Assembly: GCA_037318855.1 (NCBI GenBank)
Contig: CP134874.1
Coordinates: 1,054,598 to 1,118,597 of the forward strand
Direction: 5' to 3'
DNA: 64,000 nt
DNA from: Candidatus Sedimenticola sp. (ex Thyasira tokunagai)
Lineage (GTDB): Bacteria > Pseudomonadota > Gammaproteobacteria > Chromatiales > Chromatiaceae
Notes under the pieces: model-generated
Seen by the model: the letters and a program-made list of their open reading frames with translations, nothing else
The model's database searches: none
Told to the model about the DNA's origin: nothing
Program-made: the position numbers and the translations under genes
Part shown: positions 18,453 to 27,552 of the stretch, in pieces
Layout: each line of letters opens with the position of its first letter
Numbering within the stretch: position 1 is the stretch's first letter

Positions 18453-20237
18453 ATGTGCGGATTGTGTGGTGAATTGCGTTTAGATGGTCGATCAGCCGAT
18501 CTGGGTGTGATTCACATGATGAAGGGGAGGCTGGAAAAACGCGGGCCGGATCATGACGGCTGTTATAGCGATGGTCCGCTGGGTTTCGGTCATCGGCGTC
18601 TTGCCATTATCGATCTTACCGAACACGCCAACCAACCGATGGTGGATCAGGATCTTGGTATCGCCCTGGTATTCAACGGCACTATTTATAACTACCCGGC
18701 ACTGCGGGAAGAGTTGAGGGGCATGGGTTACCACTTCTTCTCCGAGGGTGACACCGAGGTGATCCTGAAGGCGTGGCACGCCTGGGGAGAGCAGTGTGTT
18801 GAGCACCTTTCAGGGATGTTTGCCTTTGCCGTCTGGGATCAGCAGAAGCGGCAGCTCTTTCTTGCCCGTGACCGCATGGGTATCAAGCCCCTCTACTACA
18901 GCCATGGCAATGGCTGGTTTCGCTTCGCATCCACCGTACAGGCGCTGCTGCAACCGGGGGGGATAGATACCACTATCGACCCGGTGGCTCTGCATCACCA
19001 GTTTACCCTCCACGCGGTTATTCCCGCCCCCCGTACCATTCTCAACGGTGTAAGAAAACTGCAGCCGGGTCACTGTATGGTGATCGACGAGCAGGGTAAT
19101 AGTCGGGAACGGCGCTACTGGCACCTACCGGCGATGCGACCGGCACAGCCCCTCAGTGATGGTGAGTGGCTGGAGGCGATTCATGATGCCCTGCGCAAAG
19201 CGGTGAAGAAGCGTAGCGAGATTGCCGATGTGCCTGTGGGAGTCCTGCTCTCCGGTGGTCTCGACTCCAGTCTGCTGGTGGCACTGCTTGCTGAAGCGGG
19301 AGTCTCCGACCTGCGTACTTTTTCTGTCGGTTTCGAGGATCACCCGGATGAGAAGGGTAACGAGTTTGAGTTCTCTGATCCGGTGGCCGAGCGCTATGGG
19401 ACAAAACACAACAAATATCTGGTACCCAATTCCGAGGTGTTGAATCGTCTGCCGGAGGCGGTGGATGCCATGGCTGAACCGATGTTCGGTCAGGATGCCG
19501 TCGCCTTCTACCTGCTCTCGGAACAGGTTTCGAAAGAGGTCAAGGTGGTGCAGTCGGGGCAGGGTGCCGATGAGGTATTCGGTGGCTACTTCTGGTATCC
19601 ACGGATGATGGCGGAGAGCAGTGGTACACCGCTTGAGCGCTTCGCTAAACACTATTTTGACCGCGATCATGAAGAGCTGCGGCAGATGGTGGCGCCTGCT
19701 CACAGGGGTGAGGATTACACCTCACAAAAGATTGCCGAGCTGCTGGCCGAGCCTGAGGCCGATACCTTCCTTGATGCGGTGTTGCGGATGGATGTTACCA
19801 CCCTGATTGTCGATGATCCTGTCAAACGGGTCGATAACATGACCATGGCCTGGGGGCTGGAGGCGCGGGTGCCTTTCCTGGATCAGGAGCTGGTGGAGCT
19901 GGCGATGCGCTGTCCACCGGAACTGAAGTTGCGGGAGGGGGGTAAGTATCCACTTAAGGCGATGGCCAGGGGGTTGATACCCGATGCGGTGATTGATCGA
20001 CCCAAAGGCTACTTCCCAATGCCGGCATTGAAGTACGTGCGTGGGGATTTCCTCCACTTTATGCGCGATATCCTCGAATCCCAAGCGTGTCGTGAACGGG
20101 GGCTCTATGCGCCCGCCTACGTCAATATGTTGCTGGCTTCTCCCGAGATGCACCATACCCGCCTGCAAGGGAGCAAACTGTGGCACATGGCACTGCTGGA
20201 ATACTGGTTGCAGCGAAATGTGGATGCAGTTGCCTGA
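18453..20237 (+). CDS. Glutamine amidotransferase of the asparagine synthase family, probable N-acetylglutaminylglutamine amide synthase
   Basis: 594 aa. The N-terminal class II glutaminase domain starts with the catalytic Cys2 (MCGLCGE) and has RGPDHDG and HRRLAIID; the C-terminal synthetase domain has the PP-loop SGGLDS at 267-272. Motifs such as FEDHPDEKGNEFEFSDPVAERYGTK and SGQGADEVFGGYFWYP resemble the amidotransferase that makes the osmolyte N-acetylglutaminylglutamine amide rather than plain AsnB. That enzyme normally sits beside a GNAT-fused partner and a peptidase; neither is next to it here. General asparagine synthesis is the alternative. The family is firm, the substrate is inferred. 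Confidence 0.82.
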   Translation: MCGLCGELRLDGRSADLGVIHMMKGRLEKRGPDHDGCYSDGPLGFGHRRLAIIDLTEHANQPMVDQDLGIALVFNGTIYNYPALREELRGMGYHFFSEGDTEVILKAWHAWGEQCVEHLSGMFAFAVWDQQKRQLFLARDRMGIKPLYYSHGNGWFRFASTVQALLQPGGIDTTIDPVALHHQFTLHAVIPAPRTILNGVRKLQPGHCMVIDEQGNSRERRYWHLPAMRPAQPLSDGEWLEAIHDALRKAVKKRSEIADVPVGVLLSGGLDSSLLVALLAEAGVSDLRTFSVGFEDHPDEKGNEFEFSDPVAERYGTKHNKYLVPNSEVLNRLPEAVDAMAEPMFGQDAVAFYLLSEQVSKEVKVVQSGQGADEVFGGYFWYPRMMAESSGTPLERFAKHYFDRDHEELRQMVAPAHRGEDYTSQKIAELLAEPEADTFLDAVLRMDVTTLIVDDPVKRVDNMTMAWGLEARVPFLDQELVELAMRCPPELKLREGGKYPLKAMARGLIPDAVIDRPKGYFPMPALKYVRGDFLHFMRDILESQACRERGLYAPAYVNMLLASPEMHHTRLQGSKLWHMALLEYWLQRNVDAVA

Positions 20238-20332
20238 AACGGCTGAAAGTAAATACACACTAAATCTCTGTGTTTACTCCTGCAGGGACGCGGCCTAACA
20301 TTTAGTCATCAGGCTCTTTAGGGAGAATAATC

Positions 20333-20782
20333 ATGACGTCTGTAGCAATAACGCTACATCTTCTTGGCACTATCGTCTGGGTTGGAGGTATGTTCTTCGC
20401 TCATATGGCACTCCGACCTACGGCGGCTCAGGTGTTGGAACCACCCCAGAGACTGCCTCTGCTGAAGGGGGTGCTCGATCGCTTTTTTCTCTGGGTCTGG
20501 ATCGCTATTGTGCTGATTATGACAACCGGTCTGTGGATATATATTGTTCCGTTCCAGGGGTATGCAGGGTGGTATGTCTATCTGATGCTGGCTCTGGGAC
20601 TGGTTATGATGGGGCTCTTCACCTATATATATACTCAGCCCTATCGGCGCATGGGTGAGGCATTGGCAGAGGGTGATCTTCCGGCTGCCGGTGCGCAGAT
20701 GAACCAGATTCGCCGTATTATCGGTATCAATCTGCTGCTTGGCCTAATCACTACTGCTATCGCCACACTGAAGCTATTTTGA
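20333..20782 (+). CDS. CopD-like four-helix membrane protein
   Basis: 149 aa with four membrane helices (about 5-24, 50-70, 80-100 and 128-147). The first carries HLLGTIVWVGGMFFAHM, a histidine- and methionine-bearing helix seen in CopD-domain and related heme or copper membrane proteins. AGGGAGAATAATC precedes the ATG. It lies between the amidotransferase and grxD on the same strand. A role in metal or redox handling is only suggested by family resemblance. Confidence 0.75.
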   Translation: MTSVAITLHLLGTIVWVGGMFFAHMALRPTAAQVLEPPQRLPLLKGVLDRFFLWVWIAIVLIMTTGLWIYIVPFQGYAGWYVYLMLALGLVMMGLFTYIYTQPYRRMGEALAEGDLPAAGAQMNQIRRIIGINLLLGLITTAIATLKLF

Positions 20783-20858
20783 TCCGCCTTGAAAAAGTGT
20801 ATTCAGGGGCCCATATTCAAGGGACTATTTTTAGTGATGACCGAATTGAGGTGAATCG

Positions 20859-21197
20859 ATGGATGTAATGGATCGTATCAAGGAGCAGGTGGAGGGTAAT
20901 CCCATAGTGCTCTATATGAAGGGAACTCCACAGTTTCCACAGTGTGGGTTCTCCTCCCGCACGGCCGCAGCCCTACAGGCTTGTGGTGTTAAGTTTGCCT
21001 ACGTAAACGTTCTTGCCGATCCTGAGGTCTTTGAGAACCTTCCCCGTTATGCAGACTGGCCAACCTTCCCGCAGCTCTATATCGATGGTGAGTTGGTGGG
21101 TGGTTGTGATATTACCCTGGAGATGCACGCCAGTGGTGAGTTGCAGAAGATGGCTGAAGAGGCGGCTAAGAAGTGGCCCGAGGATGAGGCGGAATAA
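20859..21197 (+). CDS. grxD: Monothiol glutaredoxin Grx4/GrxD
   Basis: 112 aa. The CGFS active site (Cys29) is preceded by KGTPQFPQ, and WPTFPQLYIDGELVGGCDI is the glutathione-binding part of the fold; together these define the CGFS monothiol glutaredoxins. They bind a [2Fe-2S] cluster shared between two monomers and glutathione, and deliver it to other proteins or to BolA. It is a single-domain protein, full length, and the last gene before a strong terminator. Confidence 0.95.
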   Translation: MDVMDRIKEQVEGNPIVLYMKGTPQFPQCGFSSRTAAALQACGVKFAYVNVLADPEVFENLPRYADWPTFPQLYIDGELVGGCDITLEMHASGELQKMAEEAAKKWPEDEAE

Positions 21198-21220
21198 GCT
21201 ATCCTCCTAATCCAGACAGA

Positions 21221-21256
21221 AAAACCGGCGACCCGTGAGGATCGTCGGTTTTTTTA
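21221..21256 (+). terminator. Terminator after grxD
   Basis: AAAACCGGCGA pairs with TCGTCGGTTTT (one G-T pair) around CCCGTGAGGA, followed by a run of seven Ts. Confidence 0.9.
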
Positions 21257-21299
21257 TAACATCCTTCTGGGCTCACAAGTACAGATGGTGCGTTTTGAC

Positions 21300-21378
21300 T
21301 GTAGGAGCGGCGCCATCGCCGCGATGAATATTGCACCATCCTGCCAGAATCCATCGCGCCGAGGGCGGCGCTCCTACA
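21300..21378. repeat. GTAGGAGCG palindrome, copy 2
   Basis: TGTAGGAGCGGCGCCATCGCCGCGATG faces CATCGCGCCGAGGGCGGCGCTCCTACA. It is the GC-rich arm variant, also seen at 32580-32657 and 42594-42673. Confidence 0.9.
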
Positions 21379-21466
21379 TCCAATTCACCATAGCTGGTGA
21401 CACTGCACCGTAAGAGTGCTTTCCTGAAGAGTGATAACTGTTCGATCCCTCTCCGGGATAATGTTA

Positions 21467-22117
21467 CTAGTCAGACTGCAGTGGTAGCCAGGGCTGGTTC
21501 GGGCAGTGCTTCTGCCACTGGTTGATGATGGTGCAGAACAGCTCAGCTGTCTTCACTGTGTCGTAGATGGCGGAGTGTGCTTCGCTGTTATCCCACTCAA
21601 TACCCGCAGCCTTCACCGCTTTGGCAAGTACCGTCTGGCCATAGACAAGACCTGACAGGGAGACTGTATCGAAGGTGCTGAAGGGGTGAAAAGGGTTGCG
21701 CTTAAATTCGGTTCGCGCCATTGCAGCATTGACGAAACCGAGATCAAAGAAAGCGTTGTGTCCTACCAGTATGGCTCGGTTGCAGCCACTGGCCTTGACC
21801 GCCTTGCGGACAGGCGTGGCAATCTTTTTCAGTGCCTCCTTCTCGGGCAGAGCCTGGCGGAATGGGTGGTCCGGCTCGATGCCGTTAAATGCCAGTGCCT
21901 TTGGATCGATATTGGCCCCGACGAAGGGTTCAACGTGGCAGGCGTGTGTTTCTGCCGGGTGCAGCATACCTTCGTCGTCCATACACAGTGTTACTGCCGC
22001 AATCTCCAGCAGAGCATCGCTGTCGGCGTTAAATCCGCCGGTCTCAACATCAACTACTACGGGAAGAAAGCCGCGAAAGCGATGGGCGATGGCGGGGTTG
22101 TAATTTATCTCATTCAT
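21467..22117 (-). CDS. rnt: Ribonuclease T
   Basis: 216 aa. It is a DEDD-family 3'-5' exoribonuclease that trims tRNA and other stable RNA 3' ends. [29 protein letters not shown] near the N-terminus holds the first Asp-Glu pair; [14 protein letters not shown] supplies the second Asp, and [11 protein letters not shown] the His-Asp of the DEDDh type. RNase T is largely restricted to gammaproteobacteria, which supports the host assignment. It is transcribed alone and convergent with grxD. Confidence 0.95.
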   Translation of the reverse strand: MNEINYNPAIAHRFRGFLPVVVDVETGGFNADSDALLEIAAVTLCMDDEGMLHPAETHACHVEPFVGANIDPKALAFNGIEPDHPFRQALPEKEALKKIATPVRKAVKASGCNRAILVGHNAFFDLGFVNAAMARTEFKRNPFHPFSTFDTVSLSGLVYGQTVLAKAVKAAGIEWDNSEAHSAIYDTVKTAELFCTIINQWQKHCPNQPWLPLQSD

Positions 22118-22381
22118 GGCGGCATAGGGTAAAGCAAAGTGTGGTTGAATTCGAATGGTCTTGGTGTGCAGGCTATAGCGCGAAACAAAAAGATTGCTAT
22201 AGTTAGGCTATTAAACTTTTCCACTCAGCTGCCGAAATAAAAGGTTCAATACTCGGGACAGAGTGTGCATAATGCGAGACTACAGGATAAGAATGTAACG
22301 CCCTTCTGCATTGGGCTGGCTGTAATGGAATATTTCTGTTGTTCTTCTTACCCTCTCAGGGAGTCAGTGGTTGAGGAAACT

Positions 22382-23134
22382 ATGGCAAAACAGATAAATA
22401 ATAATCAGATGGTTTCTCGTGGTGTCATCGGACGGCTACAGGTAGTGCTGGTCAGCACCCTGCTTCTTCTGCTAACCGGTTGTGCGACAACCAGTGACTA
22501 CCAAGATCCTCGTGATCCCATTGAGGGCTTCAATCGGGCGATGTACTCATTCAATGAAGCCCTTGATGAGGCGTTGATCACGCCACTGGCTGAAGGCTAC
22601 CGGGCAATCACACCGGCACCACTGGATCGTGGTATCAGTAACTTTTTTGGTAACCTGGCGGACGTCGGTTCTGCAATCAACAACCTTCTGCAGTTTAAGC
22701 TGAAGCGAGCTGCGTCTGATGTTGGGCGGGTGCTTGTTAACTCAACCGTTGGCATCCTCGGCTTCTTTGATGTCGCCAGTAATATGAATATGCAGAAGTA
22801 CGGTGAGGACTTTGGCCAGACCTTAGGCGCCTGGGGCGCCGGCCCCGGCCCTTATATCGTCTTACCGATACTTGGGCCGAGCAGCGGCCGAGGGATCTTT
22901 GGTATTGTTGTTGACTGGTATACCGATCCGGTGACTTATGTCACTCCCAACTCACGGCGCTATGCGCTTGTTGCTTTGCGTGGGGTGGATAAGCGAGCTG
23001 ACCTCCTCGGTGCCAGTCGTGTGATGGAAGAGGCTGCCCTTGATCCCTATGAGTTCTCCCGTGACGCCCATCTACAGAAGCGTCGCAACGATATCTATGA
23101 CGGTAATCCACCGCCGGATCCCGATTTCGAGTAA
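22382..23134 (+). CDS. mlaA: MlaA (VacJ) outer-membrane lipoprotein
   Basis: 250 aa from the ATG at 22382; the frame is open further up, but only this start puts the lipobox LLTGC near residue 33 of a proper signal. The body shows DPIEGFNRAMYSFNEALDE, the VNSTVGILGFFDVA region and GPYIVLPILGPSSGRG, all conserved in MlaA. The protein forms a ring in the inner leaflet of the outer membrane and removes misplaced phospholipid, handing it to MlaC. The mlaBCDEF genes are not in the window. The C-terminus ends in a Pro/Asp-rich tail. Confidence 0.93.
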   Translation: MAKQINNNQMVSRGVIGRLQVVLVSTLLLLLTGCATTSDYQDPRDPIEGFNRAMYSFNEALDEALITPLAEGYRAITPAPLDRGISNFFGNLADVGSAINNLLQFKLKRAASDVGRVLVNSTVGILGFFDVASNMNMQKYGEDFGQTLGAWGAGPGPYIVLPILGPSSGRGIFGIVVDWYTDPVTYVTPNSRRYALVALRGVDKRADLLGASRVMEEAALDPYEFSRDAHLQKRRNDIYDGNPPPDPDFE

Positions 23135-23152
23135 ACCTCCCCGCAAGTCATT

Positions 23153-23181
23153 ACAAACCTCCTTCATGGAGGTTTGTTTTT
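23153..23181 (+). terminator. Terminator after mlaA
   Basis: ACAAACCTCC pairs with GGAGGTTTGT around TTCAT, followed by TTTTAT. The following AT-rich stretch to 23348 probably contains the promoter of the sulfur-globule gene. Confidence 0.88.
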
Positions 23182-23348
23182 ATGGGTGTTATTAGTAATT
23201 ACCCTTACCCTATAAATAAATTTTATAACCCATAAAAAAAAGCTATTTGCTAAATTAAGAAACTACTAATATTCTTTTACACCATGAAGGCAGTGTAGTG
23301 AGAGGCTTTCTTACCGAAAACTAGATATTCAGAAAATGGAGAATAGTT

Positions 23349-23699
23349 ATGAAAAAAATAGTTAAAGCTGCTGCTGTCGTTACTATGCTCGCCGCATCTG
23401 CATCCGCATCCGCCTGGTGGGGCGGTCCTTGGAACAACAATGGTTGGGGCGACAACGGTTGGGGCAACAATGGCTGGGGTGATGGCTGGGGCGACATGAT
23501 GGGTGATTTCAACATGAGCTTCAGTGGTCGTGGTTCCGGCTATGGTTCCGGCTATGGTCGTGGATACAATGATTACTACAATCGTGGCTACGGTTACGGG
23601 GCACCTTACGGTTATGGAGCTCCTTACGGCTACCCAGCACCTTACGGCTACCCGGCTCCAGCAGCACCTGCTGCTCCTGCCGCTGCACCAGCCAAATAA
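23349..23699 (+). CDS. Sulfur globule protein-like, Gly/Trp/Tyr-rich secreted protein
   Basis: 116 aa. A signal peptide ([22 protein letters not shown]) is followed by [18 protein letters not shown] repeats, then [12 protein letters not shown] and [11 protein letters not shown] repeats, and a Pro/Ala tail. There are no cysteines and the composition is dominated by Gly, Tyr, Trp, Asn and Pro. This matches the small structural proteins (Sgp) coating intracellular sulfur globules in purple sulfur bacteria and thiotrophic symbionts, which are exported with the globule to the periplasmic side. GGAGAA lies before the ATG. With fccAB in the window a sulfur-storing metabolism is plausible. The match rests on composition and repeat style, not on catalysis. 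Confidence 0.8.
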   Translation: MKKIVKAAAVVTMLAASASASAWWGGPWNNNGWGDNGWGNNGWGDGWGDMMGDFNMSFSGRGSGYGSGYGRGYNDYYNRGYGYGAPYGYGAPYGYPAPYGYPAPAAPAAPAAAPAK

Positions 23700-23709
23700 G
23701 GTTGAGCGC

Positions 23710-23728
23710 GCCTCTCTGCCCGAGAGGC
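23710..23728 (+). other. Hairpin between the two sulfur-globule-like genes
   Basis: GCCTCTC (23710-23716) pairs with GAGAGGC (23722-23728); no T-run follows, so it may stabilise the 3' end of the first mRNA or attenuate read-through rather than terminate. Confidence 0.5.
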
Positions 23729-23842
23729 TTACGGCACAAGGAGGTGCCAAGATAGTTTTATAAATGTCGGATTATTATGGGGCGACTGGCGGATTGGCCT
23801 GTCCCTCTTTTTCGGCAAAATAATTATTACAGGACACACATA

Positions 23843-24466
23843 ATGAACAAATTTACCAAGTTGGTTGCTGCTGCAGCTCTTACTACTATTTCGATGACCG
23901 CTAGTGCCTGGTGGGGTAACAACGGTTATGGCAACAATGGCTCAGGTTTTGGTGATGGATCCGGCGATGCTTCCGGTTCATTCAGCATGGGTTTCAGCGG
24001 TAACAGCAGCGTTCGTGGCAATGGCTACGGCAATGGTTATAACCGCGGTTACGGCTACAACAACCCTTACTACGGTTATGGCGCTCCATACGGTTACGGT
24101 GCTCCCGCTCCACTGACCGAAGAGCAGCAGAAGGAGATGGCTGAGCAACAGAAAGCTTTTGCAGATCAGCAGGCCAAGGCTATGCAGGACGCTATTGAAG
24201 CACAGCGCAAGTACGCCGAGCAGTTTGCCGGTCAACAACCACAGCCCTTCGCTCGCCCTTCTTTCGCTCGTCCTTCTTTCGAGCGTCCTTCTTTCGAGCG
24301 TCCTAACGGTGACTTCACTGCCCGTCGTGATGAGATGGTCAAGCAGATGGAAGAGCGTCGTGCTGAGATGATGAAGCGTGTTGAAGAGCAGCGTAATGCC
24401 TCTAGAGAGCAGCAGGCTGCTGTGCGTAAGAGTATGGAAGAGCACCGCACCAACAAAGATATCTAA
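23843..24466 (+). CDS. Sulfur globule-like protein with charged C-terminal extension
   Basis: 207 aa from the ATG at 23843. The signal peptide and first ~90 residues ([18 protein letters not shown], then [13 protein letters not shown] and [13 protein letters not shown]) are a paralogue of the preceding protein. From about residue 93 it changes to Gln/Glu/Lys-rich helical sequence ([18 protein letters not shown]), a short tandem of [10 protein letters not shown] repeats, and a final Arg/Glu-rich coiled-coil segment ([19 protein letters not shown]). Known Sgp proteins are short and lack such a tail. The helix could polymerise or tie the globule coat to another structure; that is inference. A terminator follows directly. 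Confidence 0.75.
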   Translation: MNKFTKLVAAAALTTISMTASAWWGNNGYGNNGSGFGDGSGDASGSFSMGFSGNSSVRGNGYGNGYNRGYGYNNPYYGYGAPYGYGAPAPLTEEQQKEMAEQQKAFADQQAKAMQDAIEAQRKYAEQFAGQQPQPFARPSFARPSFERPSFERPNGDFTARRDEMVKQMEERRAEMMKRVEEQRNASREQQAAVRKSMEEHRTNKDI

Positions 24467-24510
24467 TCTCGCTCGACATGCCTGCTCCTTAAGTGAGGAG
24501 CCACGCTAAT

Positions 24511-24548
24511 AAAAGTGCCGTCGGTATTTACCGGCGGCACTTTTTTTA
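24511..24548 (+). terminator. Terminator after the sulfur-globule-like pair
   Basis: AAAAGTGCCGTCGGT pairs with ACCGGCGGCACTTTT around ATTT and is followed by a T-run. The next 213 bases (24549-24761) are AT-rich, gene-free and lead into aceE. Confidence 0.92.
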
Positions 24549-24761
24549 TGTCTATGATTTTTTCTCCACGCTCTATTTCCATGGTTAATTTGTCGTATTA
24601 AGGAGAGGGGTTGGCGTATATAATCCTATATATTGAGAAAATCAATATAAAGAATAGAGCGGGCAAATAGTAAGGTAATTGTTGATTTTAATCCTCTATA
24701 AGCCTGCTACTACTGCTGAAATATAAATTTAACCAATGTGAATATATAGAGAGTTTTTGGT

Positions 24762-27410
24762 ATGAGACCGGATATCGACCCTCAGGAGACCCTGGAGTGG
24801 CTTGAAGCACTTGATGGAGTACTGGAAAACGAAGGCACTGATCGAGCACATTATCTTATTGAGCGTCTGATCGACAAGGCGCGCCGTTCCGGTGCCTATC
24901 TTCCCCATAGCGCCAATACCGCTTATGTGAACACTATCCCCGTCACCCAGCAGGAGCGCTTCCCGGGAGACCGCGCAATGGAGCGCCGAATTCGCTCATT
25001 TATACGTTGGAATGCCATGGCCATGGTGGTGCAGGCCAACCGCATATCTACAGAGCTTGGCGGGCATATCTCCAGCTTTGCTTCTGCTGCCACACTATTC
25101 GATGTGGCGTTCAACCACTTCTTCCACGGCCGTAGTGATGCTCGTGATGGTGATCTGGTCTTCTTTCAGGGGCACTCAGCTCCAGGTATTTATGCTCGCG
25201 CTTTTCTCGAAGGGCGCATTAGTGAGGATCAACTTAATAGTTTCCGCCAAGAGGTGGATGGTGAGGGTCTCTCCTCTTATCCTCACCCCTGGTTGATGCC
25301 TGGATTCTGGCAGTTTCCCACGGTTTCTATGGGGCTGGGCCCTCTGATGGCGATCTATCAGGCGCGCTTTATGCGCTATCTCAATGATCGCGGCGTGGTC
25401 GGGACTGACCAGCGCAAAGTCTGGGCCTTTATGGGTGACGGTGAGATGGATGAGCCCGAGGCATTGGGTGCCATCTCGCTAGCGGGGCGCGAACGCCTAG
25501 ACAACCTGGTGTTCGTGGTCAACTGTAATCTCCAACGCCTTGATGGTCCGGTACGCGGCAACGGCAAAATTATCCAGGAGCTGGAGGCGGGATTTCGTGG
25601 TGCCGGCTGGAATGTGATCAAGGTGGTGTGGGGTGGTTATTGGGATCCCCTGCTAGCCCGGGATAAGAGTGGTCTGTTGCTGAAACGTATGGAGGAGTGC
25701 GTGGATGGTGACTACCAAGCTTACAAAGCTAAGGGGGGCGCCTACACTCGTGAACACTTCTTCGGAAAATATCCAGAGCTTGAAGAGATGGTCGCCAATA
25801 TGACCGATGAGGATCTGTGGCGTCTCAACCGTGGTGGCCATGATCCCCACAAGGTCTACGCGGCTTATGCGGCGGCGGTAAAACATACCGGCCAACCGAC
25901 AGTGATTCTGGCTAAAACCGTCAAGGGTTACGGTATGGGTGTTGCCGGTGAAGGGCAGAATATCACCCATTCCCAGAAGAAGATGGGCGAGGTGGCACTG
26001 AAGGCGTTCCGTGACCGTTTCAATATCCCGATCCCCGATGAACAGCTCAATGCCACACCGTTTTATAAGCCACCGGCAGACAGCCCGGAGCTGAAGTATA
26101 TGCAGGAGCGACGTCAGGCCCTGGGTGGTTATTTGCCGGCACGCTTTACTGACGCCCCCAAACTTAAAGCACCGCCTCTGGAAACATTCAAGGCACTGCT
26201 TGAGGGTAGTGGCGCGAAAGAGATGTCCACCACCATGGCATTTGTTCGCCTGCTGACGACTCTGATACGGGATAAACAGCTGGGTAAATTTGTGGTACCG
26301 ATCATCCCTGATGAGGCGCGTACCTTTGGTATGGAGGGGATGTTCCGTCAGCTCGGTATCTACTCCTCGGTCGGCCAGCTCTATACGCCCGTGGACTCAG
26401 ATCAGGTGATGTACTACCGGGAGGATAAGAAGGGGCAGATACTCCAGGAAGGTATTAATGAAGCGGGCGCCATGTCCTCATGGATTGCGGCTGCCACCTC
26501 CTACAGTAATCATGGGATCAGCATGATCCCCTTCTATGTCTACTACTCGATGTTCGGTTTCCAGCGGATCGGTGATCTGGCGTGGGCTGCGGGTGATATG
26601 CAGGCACGAGGCTTCCTTATTGGTGGTACTGCAGGTCGTACTACGCTGGCGGGTGAGGGGCTGCAGCATCAGGATGGTCACAGCCATCTGCAGGCGGCGA
26701 CGATTCCAAACTGTGTCTCTTACGATCCGGCCTTCGCCTATGAGATGGCGGTGGTGGTGCAGGACGGCATTCGCCGTATGTACCAGGAGCAGGAGAATAT
26801 CTTTTACTACATCACCGTGATGAATGAGAACTACCCCCAGCCGGCCATGCCGAAAGGAGTGGAGGAGGGGATTCTCAAAGGGATGTATCTCTACAAAGCG
26901 GGTGGACGTAAAAAATTGCGGGCTCAGCTACTCGGTAGTGGTGCCATTCTGCGTGAGGTGATCGCTGCCGCTGATCTGCTGGAGCAGGATTTCAATATCT
27001 CTGCAGATGTATGGAGTGTCACAAGTTTTAATGAGCTGCGTCGCGAAGGCCTGGATGTAGAGCGCTGGAATATGCTGCACCCGGAGAAGAAGCCACGGAC
27101 CAGCTATGTCGAGCAGCAACTGGCCAAGCGAAAGGGGCCGGTGTTGGCGACGACAGATTACATTCGCTCCTATGCTGATCAGATCCGTTCACTTGTGCCA
27201 CAAAGCTACAGGGTGCTTGGTACAGACGGTTATGGCCGTAGTGATCAGCGTAGCCAGTTGCGCAAGTTCTTTGAGGTGAACCGTTTCTACATTGTAGTGG
27301 CTGCCCTCAAGAGTTTGGCGGATGAGGGGGCGGTTGATGCATCTATGGTTGGGAAGGCGATTAAGAAGTATCGCATCGATCCGGAAAAGCCCAACCCGAC
27401 AACGGTGTAG
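24762..27410 (+). CDS. aceE: Pyruvate dehydrogenase E1 component, homodimeric
   Basis: 882 aa, the usual size of the single-chain gammaproteobacterial E1. It decarboxylates pyruvate with thiamine diphosphate and acetylates the lipoyl group of E2. The thiamine motif GDGEMDEPE with the later NLQRLDGPVRGNG is clear, as are GHSAPGIYARAFLEGR and the C-terminal YGRSDQRSQLRKFFEVN. It is followed by aceF and lpdA on the same strand, forming the PDH complex set, although lpdA is 0.7 kb further on. The stop codon overlaps the start of a GTAG-type palindrome. Confidence 0.96.
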   Translation: MRPDIDPQETLEWLEALDGVLENEGTDRAHYLIERLIDKARRSGAYLPHSANTAYVNTIPVTQQERFPGDRAMERRIRSFIRWNAMAMVVQANRISTELGGHISSFASAATLFDVAFNHFFHGRSDARDGDLVFFQGHSAPGIYARAFLEGRISEDQLNSFRQEVDGEGLSSYPHPWLMPGFWQFPTVSMGLGPLMAIYQARFMRYLNDRGVVGTDQRKVWAFMGDGEMDEPEALGAISLAGRERLDNLVFVVNCNLQRLDGPVRGNGKIIQELEAGFRGAGWNVIKVVWGGYWDPLLARDKSGLLLKRMEECVDGDYQAYKAKGGAYTREHFFGKYPELEEMVANMTDEDLWRLNRGGHDPHKVYAAYAAAVKHTGQPTVILAKTVKGYGMGVAGEGQNITHSQKKMGEVALKAFRDRFNIPIPDEQLNATPFYKPPADSPELKYMQERRQALGGYLPARFTDAPKLKAPPLETFKALLEGSGAKEMSTTMAFVRLLTTLIRDKQLGKFVVPIIPDEARTFGMEGMFRQLGIYSSVGQLYTPVDSDQVMYYREDKKGQILQEGINEAGAMSSWIAAATSYSNHGISMIPFYVYYSMFGFQRIGDLAWAAGDMQARGFLIGGTAGRTTLAGEGLQHQDGHSHLQAATIPNCVSYDPAFAYEMAVVVQDGIRRMYQEQENIFYYITVMNENYPQPAMPKGVEEGILKGMYLYKAGGRKKLRAQLLGSGAILREVIAAADLLEQDFNISADVWSVTSFNELRREGLDVERWNMLHPEKKPRTSYVEQQLAKRKGPVLATTDYIRSYADQIRSLVPQSYRVLGTDGYGRSDQRSQLRKFFEVNRFYIVVAALKSLADEGAVDASMVGKAIKKYRIDPEKPNPTTV

Positions 27411-27470
27411 AAGCGAACTGGTTCGCGATCGGCTCTGAGGGGTGTTCTTCGCGAACAAGTTCGCTCCTAC
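27406..27470. repeat. GTAGGAGCG palindrome, copy 3 (GTTCGCG variant)
   Basis: TGTAGAAGCGAACTGGTTCGCGA faces TCGCGAACAAGTTCGCTCCTAC. Its first bases include the aceE stop. It lies in the aceE-aceF gap and could act on mRNA processing between them. Confidence 0.85.
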
Positions 27471-27552
27471 GCGAGGCTATAGGGATTGTGATTATCTGCT
27501 TTTTTGATTTATCGCATCGAACAACTGTTCGATGCTTGTTGGAGGACCCAGC

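Noticed and set aside
23277..23750. Antisense Thr/Val-rich frame over the first sulfur-globule gene
   Set aside because: It arises from the Gly/Tyr repeat codons; the plus frame has signal peptide and RBS.
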